Source: Symsagittifera roscoffensis (Eukaryota > Xenacoelomorpha > Acoela > Convolutidae). From it: a stretch of 64,000 nucleotides of DNA. The notes beneath the pieces are model-generated. The model did no database searches and was not told where the DNA came from. It worked only from the letters and a program-made list of their open reading frames with translations. The stretch spans positions 49,864,178 through 49,928,177 of the forward strand of contig NC_087062.1 of the NCBI RefSeq assembly GCF_963678635.1, in the 5' to 3' direction. The position numbers and the translations under genes are program-made. Positions 1 through 11,200 of this stretch are shown one piece after another; the first letter of the stretch is position 1; each line of letters starts with the position of its first letter.

Positions 1-46
1 TTTTTGCATTTTGCTAAATCTAGGTTTTTTCTGAATGTTAGTATAG

Positions 47-298
47 GTCTGCTCGAGGCGCGTTTGGTCGCACCAAATGAGTTTAGGTCCGGGATGGCCT
101 TCTCATATAGTAATTTCGGATAGCGTACACCGTCTGTTCGTGACGCTATCTAATTGTAGGCCGGATGAATTCGTGCAAATTCTTATTCTATTACCGATCC
201 TATTCTCACTCTTATATATCCTAGTCTCAATAGATCTGGTATATACTGGTTTTCTTGTGAGGTTAGAGGATAGAAAGAGCAACTGCTTTTTAAGTTAG
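47..298 (+). CDS. Possible short terminal exon with one membrane segment, unknown
   Basis: The reading frame is open from an AG at 45-46 (a possible 3' splice site, context gttagtatag) to a TAG at 296-298. The first ATG is at 77, giving 73 residues. From that ATG, residues about 35-52 form a strongly hydrophobic run (ILILLPILFSLLYILVSI) that could be one transmembrane helix; the C-terminal tail is polar and basic. The stretch is richer in G+C than the DNA after it, which is why I keep it. I recognise no family. It could equally be a chance ORF, since there is no conservation evidence. Confidence 0.25.
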   Translation, partial: VCSRRVWSHQMSLGPGWPSHIVISDSVHRLFVTLSNCRPDEFVQILILLPILFSLLYILVSIDLVYTGFLVRLEDRKSNCFLS

Positions 299-440
299 TT
301 TATTTCTTCTCTGGCTGAAACTATAAATAGTTTCAGCTATACAAGTTTTTATAATTTTTAGTAATGGACCATGATTGGTTTGTTCTAAATATTTTACTGT
401 GATTATTATCAAGGAATATAGTTGGTTATAAAATACTTGA

Positions 441-689
441 TTTTGTTTTGATCAGTTTCGACCCTTTGTTTTAAGTTTTTAGTCATGAAAGTGTTTAAAT
501 TTAACAGCGAGATAACAACAGGGGTTTAATATTTCAATTGTTGTTTACTTGAATTATTGCACTGACTCAAGATCTTGGAAAGTCGGAACCATTTGCGCAT
601 TGTGTTCCGACTTTTCAAGATTGTGACTGTGCACTAAGAGATATTTTTTGTTTTGACCAGTTTCGACCTTATGTGTTAGGTTTATAGTC
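441..689 (+). repeat. Pair of diverged direct repeats (about 45 bp)
   Basis: The block at 441-483 (core TTTTGTTTTGATCAGTTTCG) recurs at 644-689 with GACCAG in place of GATCAG, and both are followed by a T-rich segment containing TTTTAGT or TTATAGT. Spacing is about 203 bp, and the hairpin at 558-633 lies between them. Function unknown. Confidence 0.5.
558..633. other. Long imperfect hairpin, miRNA-precursor-like
   Basis: The left arm at 572-589 pairs with the right arm at 604-621 over 18 bp with a single G.T wobble, around a 14-nt loop (590-603). The stem continues outward with interruptions to a TGCAC/GTGCA pair at 558-562 and 629-633. The size (76 nt), a long near-perfect stem, bulges toward the base and a 14-nt loop are what a metazoan pre-miRNA looks like. 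It lies in the non-coding DNA upstream of the BAR-like exon, possibly inside an intron of that gene. An inverted repeat left by a small transposon would look similar. No expression evidence is available. Confidence 0.35.
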
Positions 690-986
690 TAAAACAAAAG
701 GTCATTATTTCAATTGTTCTTTATTTGCCTCAAAGTGCTGATCCTGAAGCTTTCTCAAAAAAAACATCTATTTTTTTGTTCTGATATCATTTTGAACCGA
801 AACTTATGTTATGCTTGGATCTCCTGCGTTCAAACAAAAAATATAATTTACATTTTTTCCGAAACTCAAATGCACTCTACGGAAATGTCGAAACTTCCGG
901 TTATTTTCAAATTCTGATGTAACTCAAGCTCACACATTTTGTTCAGGCTAGAAAATTTGTTTCAGTTTATTTCACTTTTGATCTTT

Positions 987-1047
987 ATCGTGCTAAATCA
1001 AGCAGCACAAAATGTTTTCTTCATCGTGCTAAATCACGCAGCACAAA
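987..1047 (+). repeat. 36-bp tandem duplication (2 copies)
   Basis: The motif ATCGTGCTAAATCA, followed by a GCAGCAC motif, begins at 987 and again at 1023. Each copy can fold as GTGCT...AGCAC. It sits in the non-coding stretch before the BAR-like exon. No function inferred. Confidence 0.6.
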
Positions 1048-1359
1048 CAAGTCAAGAGGATTTTTTTTAACTTTGAGTTAATTACTTTTTTTTGCAGAAA
1101 AGCAAAATATTTTATCCAACAGCAAGAGTGTAAAGATAACGCAAAAATTGAGTCACCACTTGTTTCAAAAATGGACTTTAATTTTCTGAAATCCCAGCTG
1201 ATTTTAAAAAAAATTAGGAATTTCCTTTTAAGGTTGCTTAAATTTTGGCTGCGTCATTTGTTGTCTTTTACTTGGGGAATGAATTTATGTGTTTAATAGT
1301 CGTCGTTGAAATACCAACACGATTTACGTAGCAGAAACTATTTTAACTTTTTTGAAACT

Positions 1360-1373
1360 AGTTTTGTTTTCAG
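1360..1373 (+). promoter_or_regulatory. 3' splice site of the BAR-like exon
   Basis: A pyrimidine-rich tract ending TTTTCAG (AG at 1372-1373) precedes GTTACT. The downstream frame is open from 1374 and has no ATG until 1737, so a spliced upstream exon is needed to supply the start. A second acceptor-like TTTTTTGCAG lies near 1089-1098. Confidence 0.55.
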
Positions 1374-3119
1374 GTTACTTATTCCTCAAAGACCGGGACG
1401 CATCCCTTTCAACTTTCGACAGTGCCAAAATATGTTGAAGACTTCGAGACGGCGAAAAAAAACTTAGACAAAAAGTTCAGAGAGAGGAAGCGGGGTCTTT
1501 ATAACTACGAGTCAAATCGAATCGAAATAGATCGAAGCGAGCATGAAATTCAGTATGCAGAGCTGAAAAAGTTAGGAGAGTTAGAGAGTCTGAATGAAGC
1601 GAAACGATTGTATTCTGAGCTGCAAAAGCAAAAAGACAGCGAGTTTGAACAAACAATTTTTCTTTTGAAGTCGAACTACAAAGCAAAATTGAATGAAATA
1701 TGCGAAAGTTTTAATGTTGGCTTCAATGAAAATTTCATGGAGTCTGGCCTATCATTAGCAGGTGTTAGCAGAGAGCAGAGTGATCATCAGTTGGGTAACA
1801 ATAGAGTAAATTTGTCCGCCTCAAAATTCAATGAGATTAGCAGATGGGCAGCAGATACATCTCAGTCGATTGAAGCGAATAACATTGATTCAACTACTGA
1901 ACTAGACGAAGCTGATGTTGTGGTATCTCCGCGGAGGAACTGGGAAATGGAACTCAAGGCAGTCGACGTTCTGAAACGTAAGTCCTCAAGCTTACAGTCG
2001 CCGTCTTCCATTAGCTCTTCTAGCAGACGCCGCCTAATTTCGGGAAGTGTGGGCTCCGATAAAATGCATGAATTCACTTGCAGATCTGATCTAAATGAAA
2101 GCAGAGCTTCGTCTAAGTTCATCAAAAAGCAACCAATTTCGGGAATCACCAGGATAGATGGAAATCAATTGCAGTTCTACTACAACTCAGCAACATCTCC
2201 ACCCGCCGCCACCATGAAGGATGTCAAGTATCTGTACAAATCTCAAAATATCGATCATTTCCAGCGGTGGCTTGACTCGTTGAATAATGTGGGAAATAGC
2301 AGTTTACCGAAAGTGCCTCTTCCTCCGGCAGACAATTTTGTAGAGAGAATAGACTTGCCAATCTACGATGATCATGAAAATTCAGTGAACGGACCTTTAC
2401 CAGACGCTGTAATCAAGTCATTGTTAGATCGCTTGGCTCCTGGCTCAAAAGTTTCTGAGAAAGATAATAACAGCAAGGAAGACATTGTCGGTGAACACAA
2501 AGATCAACACAACTCGGGTAAAAACGACGGTTGCTATAGAAAAAACAAAAATGAACCGCTCGAAGATGCACAGGCTGATAAAAACAGACTCAAAAAATGG
2601 AAGAGCGCGCCCTTCGATTTGAACGGAAATGAATCTCTCCAGCACGCTTCTGGCCAAATAAAAGAAGCTGATACTGAGGAGCTCGCTTGGTTATCTTCTT
2701 TGCAGTACAACTTACGATCTTCTGTGCCTGTCGATTATATAAATACTCGCTCGCAAAATAGTTCTCGTATGTACAAAAAACTACCCCCCGTGCCAAATGT
2801 GGAAGCTGAAGTTATTGGTGAACACTATAATAATATATCAGTGGCACCTGAACACCCTGATGTGTTTGACTTGCACGACATTTCTTTTGTGTCACTGCGG
2901 TCCCCTCCAAAAGTGCCTCCGAGAGAATCCACATCGGTTTTCCAAGAAATACCGGTCGATAAATCAGGAAAAAAACGGAGTATTCGGGGCCCAATTTTGA
3001 AGCCAGATGATAATGTCGTTGCAACCCCTCGCTGGAATGCAAGAGCTATGGATAGAAATACAGAGATGCATCTGGGGAGACTAACCTTGACACGCAGGTT
3101 TCAAAATTGTTTAGATTAA
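1374..3119 (+). CDS. 3' exon of a BAR-domain-like (amphiphysin/BIN-type) protein with proline-rich tail
   Basis: This 581-codon open exon runs from the splice site to a TAA at 3117-3119. The first ATG is only at 1737, so I start the exon at the acceptor. Residues about 17-125 are charged and helical. By eye they follow the order of the C-terminal half of an amphiphysin/BIN BAR domain: a YVEDF...KK..RGLYNYES segment like the YLGQF...SRKLVDYDSAR segment of amphiphysins, then an ELESLNEAKRLYSEL helix and FNVGFNENF. BAR domains dimerise and bind curved membranes. The rest is low-complexity, Ser-rich and polar, with proline motifs at about 312 (PKVPLPPADN), 468 (KKLPPVPN) and 511-517 (PPKVPPR, a class II PxxPxR SH3 ligand). 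I see no SH3 domain. The N-terminal BAR half must lie in upstream exons outside or early in this window. The BAR assignment is inference; that this is a real gene is much surer, because the copy at 4029 shows the same frame. Confidence 0.6.
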   Translation, partial: VTYSSKTGTHPFQLSTVPKYVEDFETAKKNLDKKFRERKRGLYNYESNRIEIDRSEHEIQYAELKKLGELESLNEAKRLYSELQKQKDSEFEQTIFLLKSNYKAKLNEICESFNVGFNENFMESGLSLAGVSREQSDHQLGNNRVNLSASKFNEISRWAADTSQSIEANNIDSTTELDEADVVVSPRRNWEMELKAVDVLKRKSSSLQSPSSISSSSRRRLISGSVGSDKMHEFTCRSDLNESRASSKFIKKQPISGITRIDGNQLQFYYNSATSPPAATMKDVKYLYKSQNIDHFQRWLDSLNNVGNSSLPKVPLPPADNFVERIDLPIYDDHENSVNGPLPDAVIKSLLDRLAPGSKVSEKDNNSKEDIVGEHKDQHNSGKNDGCYRKNKNEPLEDAQADKNRLKKWKSAPFDLNGNESLQHASGQIKEADTEELAWLSSLQYNLRSSVPVDYINTRSQNSSRMYKKLPPVPNVEAEVIGEHYNNISVAPEHPDVFDLHDISFVSLRSPPKVPPRESTSVFQEIPVDKSGKKRSIRGPILKPDDNVVATPRWNARAMDRNTEMHLGRLTLTRRFQNCLD

Positions 3120-4028
3120 ACATGCCTTAGCCTAGAAAAATAATTGCCCTGACTAAACAAATCCGCACAAAAATAGTAGTACATTAGAAGATCTTGACTC
3201 CTCTACTTTATGAAGGCAGAGTTTTAGTTTGACTTTAATTTGTTAAATGTCGATCCTCGAGGCATATTTTTAAATTTCTAAATTAAATCACTGGTAGAAG
3301 CTCATACGGCCAGTTTTGCAATACTAATTGTAGAAGCTAGTGTATCAGATCTAGCTATTTTCCAACTGTTGTTTTACCTTTGTCTGTTGGCTATATTTAA
3401 TCTAGAAGTTTAATCCACTTTACTGTATTACTGAATTTTCTTGATTTTTTTTGAGAGTAATGAACGAATTTTGTTCATTCTTAGTTTTAGTTTTTCCCCC
3501 TTAGATTTGTTTTCTTTTCAGGCAAACTCGAACAGCGAAAATTTGAAGTATCTCGCAAACAGGAGATCGACTTCTAATTACGAAAATGGAATATAATACT
3601 CAGATTTCCCAGCGAAATTAATAGTTTACCTGTTGATCCAGTTTCCTCTAATTGAGTTAGTTTTAGCAAAACAACGCCAATCTTAAATTGCTTTTGAAAT
3701 TCAAAGAGCTCAACGGGCATATTGTTTTTTCTTCTAAGTTATAATTTTTTTTCTGTTTCCTTGCGTTCATTACTTTTCCAACTGTAAGTTGGCTAATTTT
3801 TTTTAAACAATAATGAAAACAATTTTTGTAGTTTTTCATACTAGTTGTACAATCTGCATTTCTTAGGTGTTCACAGGCAATTTTTTGGACATAAGGAAAC
3901 TATATTACGTCGCGAGCATGTCATATATCGTTGATTGAAGCATAAGAGAACATGGTTGAGTGAACTATTGGAAAGTAGTGAACAAAATAAACTTTAATTT
4001 GATAAATGTAGATCTTCGAGGCAAAGTT
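3120..4028 (+). repeat. Gene 3' flank, founder-like copy of the downstream satellite
   Basis: No ORF of note. The segment holds, in one continuous stretch, landmarks that recur scrambled in the array from 5220 to 16343: the GATCCTCGAGGCA motif near 3252, CAGATCTAGCTATTTTCC near 3345, AATGAACGAATTTTG near 3460, AACTCGAACAGCGAAAAT near 3524, and an ACATGTCA-type motif near 3920. At 3519-3521 a TTTTCTTTTCAG acceptor-like site precedes a short open frame (ANSNSENLKYLANRR) that ends soon after. This is the most complete version, so I read it as the ancestral sequence of the satellite. Confidence 0.6.
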
Positions 4029-5219
4029 GATGTTGTGGTATCTCCGCGGAGGAACTGGGAAATGGAACTCAAGGCAGTCGACGTTCTAAAACGTAAGTCC
4101 TCAAGCTTACAGTCGCTGTCTTCCATTAGATCTTCTAGCAGATGCCGCCTAATTTCGGGAAGTGTGGGCTCCGATAAAATGCATGAATTCACTAGGAGAT
4201 CTGATCTAAATGAAAGCAGAGCTTCGTCTAAGTTCATCAAAAAGCAACCAATTTCGCGAATCACCAGGATAGATGGAAATCAATTGCAGTTCTACTACAA
4301 TTCAGCAACAGCTCCACCCGCCGCCACCATGAAGGATGTCAAAAAGCTCAAAATATCGATCATTTCCAGCGGTGGCTTGACTCGTTGAATAACGTGGGAA
4401 ATAGCATTTTACCGAAAGTGCCTCTTCCTCCGGCAGACAATTTTGTAGAGAGAATAGACTTGCCAATCTACGATGATCATTCAAATTCAGTGAACGGACC
4501 TTTACCAGACGCTGTAATCAAGTCATTGTTAGATCGCTTGGCTCCTGGCTCAAAAGTTTCTGAGAAAGATAATAACAGCAAGGAAGACATTGTCGGTGAA
4601 CACAAAGATCAACACAACTCGGGTAAAAACGACAGTTGCTATAGAAAAAACAAAAATGAACCGCTCGAAGATGCACAGGCTGATAAAAACAGACTCAAAA
4701 AATGGAAGAGCGCGCCCTTCGATTTGAACGGAAATGAATCTCTCCAGCACGCTTCTGGCCAAATAAAAGAAGCTGATACTGAGGAGCTCGCTTGGTTATC
4801 TTCTTTGCAGTACAACTTACGATCTTCTGTGCCTGTCGATTATATAAATACTCGCTCGCAAAATAGTTCTCGTATGTACAAAAAACTACCCCCCGTGCCA
4901 AATGTGGAAGCTGAAGTTATTGGTGAACACTATAATAATATATCAGTGGCACCTGAACACCCTGATGTGTTTGACTTGCACGACATTTTTTTTGTGTCAC
5001 TGTGGTCCCCTCCAAAAGTGCCTCCGAGAGAATCCACATCGGTTTTCCAAGAAATACCGGTCGATAAATCAGGAAAAAAAACGGAGTATTTGGGGCCCAA
5101 TTTTGAAGCCAGATGGTAATGTCGTTGCAACCCCTCGCTGGAATGCAAGAGCGATGGATAGAAATACATGCGTCTGGGGAGACTAACCTTGACACGCCGG
5201 TTTCAAAGTTGTTTAGATT
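4029..5219 (+). pseudogene. Tandem partial copy of the BAR-like gene, frameshifted
   Basis: Nearly identical to 1914-3119, displaced by about 2,115 bp. The copy lacks the BAR-like N-terminal part: it starts at the GATGTTGTGGTATCTCC point (4029), joined to a flank sequence ending GATCTTCGAGGCA. Three lesions break the frame. A deletion of about 10 nt near 4339-4345 removes the YLYKS-coding bases. One A is added in the poly-A run near 5074-5081 (eight A versus seven in the parent). A few bases are lost near 5168. It has no start, and the coding parts remain highly similar, so the duplication is recent. The copied unit also includes the 3' flank, which continues after 5220. Confidence 0.8.
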
Positions 5220-8200
5220 AAACATGCCTTAGCCGAGAAAAATAATTGCCCTGACTGAACAAATTCGCACAAAAATAGTGGTACATTAGAAGATCTTGAC
5301 TCCTCTACTTTATGAAGGCAGAGTTTTAGTTTGACTTTAATTTGTTAAATGTCGATCCTCGAGGCATATTTTTAAATTTCTAAATGAAATCACTGGTAGA
5401 AGCTCATACGGCCAGTTTTGCAATACTAATTGTAGAAGCTAGTGTATCAGATCTAGCTATTTTCCAACCGTTGTTTTACCTTTGTCTGTTGGCCATGTTT
5501 ATTCATAGAAATGTTATCCACTTTGATTGTTTTAAGAGTAATTGACGAATTTTGTTCACTCTCAGTTTCAGTTTCCCCCCTTTAGCTCTGATTTCTTTTT
5601 AGTTCAGTTTATTTCCTTTGATGAAAGGAAGGTAAACTCGAACAGCGAAAATTCAAAATATCGCGCCCATATAAACTATATAACATCGCGAACATGTCAT
5701 AAATCGTTGATTGAAGCATAAGGAAACATGGTTGAGTGAACAATTGGAAATTCTTGAAAAAAATAGACTTTTTTGTTAAATGTAGATCCTCGAGGCATGT
5801 TCTTAAATTTTTAAATTAAACCACTGGTAGAAGCTCATACGTCCAGTTTTGCTACACTAATTGTAGGAGCTAGTGTATCAGATCTAGCTTTTTTCCAATA
5901 ACTGTTTTACCACTGTCTGTTGGCCGTGTTTTTTCATAGACATTTTATCTACTTTGCCGTATTACTGATTTTTCTTGATTTTTTAAAGAGTAATGAACGA
6001 ATTTTGTTACTCTCAATTTTAGTTCCCCCCTTTTGGTTTGATTTCTTTTTAGTTCAGTTTATTTCCTTTAATGAAAGGAAGGTAAACTCGAACAGCAAAA
6101 TTTCAATATATTTCGCCAAACCAGATCGACTTCTAGATACTTAAGTGGAATTTGTTATCAGATATCCCAGCGAAGTTAAAAGTTTATCTTTTGATCCAGT
6201 TTGCTCTTGAGTTAGAATTAGCAAAAAAAGCACCTATAATAAATTGCTTTCGAGTTTCAAAGAGCTCCACGGGCATATTTTTTTACTTCAAAATTAGAAA
6301 TTTTTTCTGTTTCCTTGCGTTCAATACTTTCCCAATTGTAAGTTACTAATTTTTTTGAACAATAGTGGAAACAATTTTTGTAAACTTTCATACTAGTTGT
6401 ACAAGCTGCATCTCTTAGATGTCCACAAGCTATTTTTTGGACATTAAAAACCATATAACATCGCGAACATGTCAAAAATTGTTGTCAAAAATCGCATAAG
6501 GGAACATGGTTGAGTGAACAATTGAAAGTTATTGAACAAAATAGACTTTTCAGTTTTAGTTCACCCCTTTAGGTTTTTTTTTAATTTGGTTCAATTCCTT
6601 TGTTGAAAGAAAGGTAAACTCGAACAGTGAAAATTCAAAATATCTCGCCGAAAGCAGATCGAATTTCAGTTACGCAAGTGGAATTTATTATCAGACTTCC
6701 CAGCGAAGTTAAAAGTTAACCTTTTGATCCAGTTTCCTGTTGAGTTAATATTAGCAAAAAAGCACCAATAATAAATTGTTTTCGAATTTCAAAGAGCTCC
6801 ACGGGCATATTTTTTTTTCTTCAAAGTCAGAGATTTTTTGTTTCCTTGCGTTCATTACTTTCTCAACTGTAATTTGACTAATTTTTTTGATTAATAATGG
6901 AAACAGTTTTTTGTAAACTTTCATACTAGTTGTACAATCTGCATCTCTTAGATGTTCACAAGCTATTTTTTGGACATTAAAAACTATATAACATCGCGAA
7001 CATGTCATAAATCGTTGATTGAAGCATAAGGGAACATGGTTAAGTGAACAATTGGAAGTTCTTGAACAAAATAGACTTTTCAGTTTTATTTCACCCCTTT
7101 AAGTTTGATTTTTTTAAAATTTGGTTCAATTCTTTTGTGACAGGAAGGTAAACTCGAACAGTGAAAATTCAAAATATCTCGCCAAAAGCAGATCGAATTT
7201 CAGTTACGCAAGTGGAATTTATTATCAGACTTCCCAGCGAAGTTAAAAGTTTATCTTTTGATCCAGTTTCCTCTTGAGTTAGAATTAGCTAAAAAGCACC
7301 AATAATAAATTGTTTTCGAATTTCAAAGAGCTCCACGGGCGTATTCTTTTTTCTTCAAAATTAGAAAAAAAATTTCCTTGCGTTCATTACTTTCCCAACT
7401 GTAAGTTGACTAATTTTTTTAAACAATAGTGGAAACAATTTTGGTAAACTTTCATACTAGTTGTTCAATCTGCATCTCTTAGGTGTTCACAAGCAATTTT
7501 TTAGGAGATAAGAAAACTATATTACATCGCGAACATGTCATAAACCTTTTTTTGAAGCATAAGGGAACATGGTTGAGTGAACAATTGGAAATTCTTGAAC
7601 AAAATAGACTTTTTTTGTTAAATGTAGATCCTCAAGTTATATTTTTGAATTAATAAATAAAATCACTCTAATAGAAGCTCATGCGTCCAGTTTTGCTGCA
7701 CTAATTGTAGGAGCTAGTGAATCAGATCTAGCTATTTTCTAACTACTGTTTTACCTTTGTCTGTTGGCTATGTTTAATCCTAGAAATTTCATCCACCTAA
7801 CTGTATTACTGATTTTTCTTGATTATTTGTAATAGTAATGAACGAATTTTGTTCACTTTTAGTTTTAGTTCCCCCCTTTAGGTTTGATTTATTTTTAGTT
7901 CAGTTTATTTCCTTAGTTGAAAGGAAGGTAAACTCGAACAGCGAAAATTCAAATTATCGCGCCTATATAAACTATATAATATCGCGAACATGTCATAAAT
8001 CGTTGATTGAAGCATAAGGAAACATGGTTGAATGAACAATTGGAAATTCTTGAACAAAATAGACTTTTTTTGTTAAATGTAGATCCTCAAGTTATATTTT
8101 TGAATTAAAAAATAAAATCACTCTAATAGAAGCTCATGCGTCCAGTTTTGCTGCACTAATTGTAGGAGCTAGTGTATCAGATCTAGCTATTTTCCAACTA

Positions 8201-11200
8201 CTGTTTTACCTTTGTCTGTTGGCTATGTTTAATCCTTGAAATTTGATCCACCTAACTGTATTACTGATTTTTCTTGATTATTTGTAACAGTAATGAACGA
8301 ATTTTGTTCACTCTCAATTTTAGTTCCTCACCCCTTTTGGTTTGATTTCTTTTTACTTCAGTTTATTTCCTTTAATGAAAGGAAGGTAAACTCGAACAGC
8401 GAAATTTCAATATATCTCGCCAAACCAGATCGACTTCTAGTTACTTAAGTGGAATTTGTTATCAGATTTCCCAGCGAAGTTAAAAATTTCCTGTTGAGTT
8501 AGAATTAGCAAAAAAAGCACCAATAATAAATTGTTTTCGAGTTTCAAAGAGCTCAACGGGCAAATTTTTTTTACTTCAAATTTAGAAATTTTTTCTGTTT
8601 CCTTGCGTTCAGTACTTTCCCAATTGTAAGTTGACTAATTTTTTTTAAACAATAGTGGAAACAATTTTTGTAAACTTTCATACTAGTTGTACAATCTGCA
8701 TCTCTTAGATGTCCACAAGCTATTTTTTGAACATTAAAAACCATATAACATCGCGAACATGTCAAAAATTGTTGTCAAAAATCGCATAAGGGAACATGGT
8801 TGAGTGAACAATTGGTTATTGAACAAAATAGACTTTTCAGTTTTAGTTCACCCCTTTAGGTTTTTTTTAATTTGGTTCAATTCCTTTGTTGAAAGGAAGG
8901 TAAACTCGAACAGTGAAAATTCAAAATATCTCGCCAAAAGCAGATCGAATTTCAGTTACGCAAGTGGAATTTATTATCAGACTTCCCAGCGAATTTAAAA
9001 GTTAACCTTTTGATCCAGTTTCCTGTTGAGTTAATATTAGCAAAAAAGCACCAATAATAAATTGTTTTCGAATTTCAAAGAGCTCCACGAGCATATTTTT
9101 TTTTCTTCAAAGTCAGAGATTTTTTATTTCCTTGCGTTCATTACTTTCTCAACTGTAAGTTGACTAATTTTTTTGATTAATAATGGAAACAGTTTTTGTA
9201 AACTTTCATACTAGTTGTACAATCTGCATCTCTTAGATGTTCACAAGCTATTTTTTGGACATTAAAAACTAGCTAACATGGCATAAATCGTTGATTGAAG
9301 CATAAGGGAACATGGTTAAGTGAACAATTGGAAGTTCTTGAACAAAATAGACTTTTCAGTTTTATTTCACCCCTTTAGGTTTGATTTTTTTAAAATTTGG
9401 TTCAATTCTTTTGTTGACAGGAAGGTAAACTCGAACAGTGAAAATTCAAAATATCTCGCCAAAAGCAGATCGAATTTCAGTTACGCAAGTGGAATTTATT
9501 ATCAGACTTCCCAGCGAAGTTAAAAGTTTATCTTTTGATCCAGTTTCCTCTTGAGTTAGAATTAGCTAAAAAGCACCAATAATAAATTGTTTTCGAATTT
9601 CAAAGAGCTCCACGGGCATATTTTTTTTTCTTCAAAGTCAGAGATTTTTTGTTTCCTTGCGTTCATTACTTTCTCAACTGTAATTTGACTAATTTTTTTG
9701 ATTAATAATGGAAACAGTTTTTTGTAAACTTTCATACTAGTTGTACAATCTGCATCTCTTAGATGTTCACAAGCTATTTTTTGGACATTAAAAACTATAT
9801 AACATCGCGAACATGTCATAAATCGTTGATTGAAGCATAAGGGAACATGGTTAAGTGAACAATTGGAAGTTCTTGAACAAAATAGACTTTTCAGTTTTAT
9901 TTCACCCCTTTAAGTTTGATTTTTGTTAAAATTTGGTTCAATTCTTTTGTGACAGGAAGGTAAACTCGAACAGTGAAAATTCAAAATATCTCGCCAAAAG
10001 CAGATCGAATTTCAGTTACGCAAGTGGAATTTATTATCAGACTTCCCAGCGAAGTTAAAAGTTTATCTTTTGATCCAGTTTCCTCTTGAGTTAGAATTAG
10101 CTAAAAAGCACCAAGAATAAATTGTTTTCGAATTTCAAAGAGCTCCACGGGCGTATTCTTTTTTCTTCAAAATTAGAAAAAAAATTTCCTTGCGTTCATT
10201 ACTTTCCCAACTGTAAGTTGACTAATTTTTTTAAACAATAGTGGAAACAATTTTGGTAAACTTTCATACTAGTTGTTCAATCTGCATCTCTTAGGTGTTC
10301 ACAAGCTATTTTTTGGACATTAAAAACTATAAAACATCGCGAACATGTCATAAATCGTTGATTGAAGCATAAGGGAACATGGTTAAGTGAACAATTGGAA
10401 GTTCTTGAACAAAATAGACTTTTCAGTTTTATTTCACCCCTTTAGGTTTGATTTTTTTTAAATTTGGTTCAATTCTTTTGTTGACAGGAAGGTAAACTCG
10501 AACAGTGAAAATTCAAAATATCTCGCCAAAAGCAGATCGAATTTCAGTAACGCAAGTGGAATTTATTATCAGACTTCCCAGCGAAGTTAAAAGTTTACCT
10601 TTTGATCCAGTTTCCTCTTGAGTTAGAATTAGCTAAAAAGCACCGAGAATAAATTGTTTTCGAATTTCAAAGAGCTCCACGGGCGTATTCTTTTTTCTTC
10701 AAAATTAGAAAAAAAATTTCCTTGCGTTCAGTACTTTCCCAATTGTAAGTTGACTAATTTTTTTTAAACAATAGTGGAAACAATTTTTGTAAACTTTCAT
10801 ACTAGTTGTACAATCTGCATCTCTTAGATGTCCACAAGCTATTTTTTGAACATTAAAATCCATATAACATCGCGAACATGTCAAAAATTGTTGTCAAAAA
10901 TCGCATAAGGGAACATGGTTGAGTGAACAATTGGTTATTGAACAAAATAGACTTTTCAGTTTTAGTTCACCCCTTTAGGTTTTTTTTTAATTTGGTTCAA
11001 TTCCTTTGTTGAAAGGAAGGTAAACTCGAACAGTGAAAATTCAAAATATCTCGCCAAAAGCAGATCGAATTTCAGTTACGCAAGTGGAATTTATTATCAG
11101 ACTTCCCAGCGAATTTAAAAGTTAACCTTTTGATCCAGTTTCCTGTTGAGTTAATATTAGCAAAAAAGCACCAATAATAAATTGTTTTCGAATTTCAAAG

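Noticed and set aside
1422-1424. GTG at 1422 as the start of the BAR-like protein
   Set aside because: The frame is open back to a good 3' splice site at 1373, so the exon begins there and the start codon is upstream.
6257-9819. Cys-rich minus-strand ORFs starting MTCSRCY (6257, 6751, 8571, 9562)
   Set aside because: They fall at the same spot in successive satellite units, differ in length, lack a consistent zinc-binding pattern and end at random stops.
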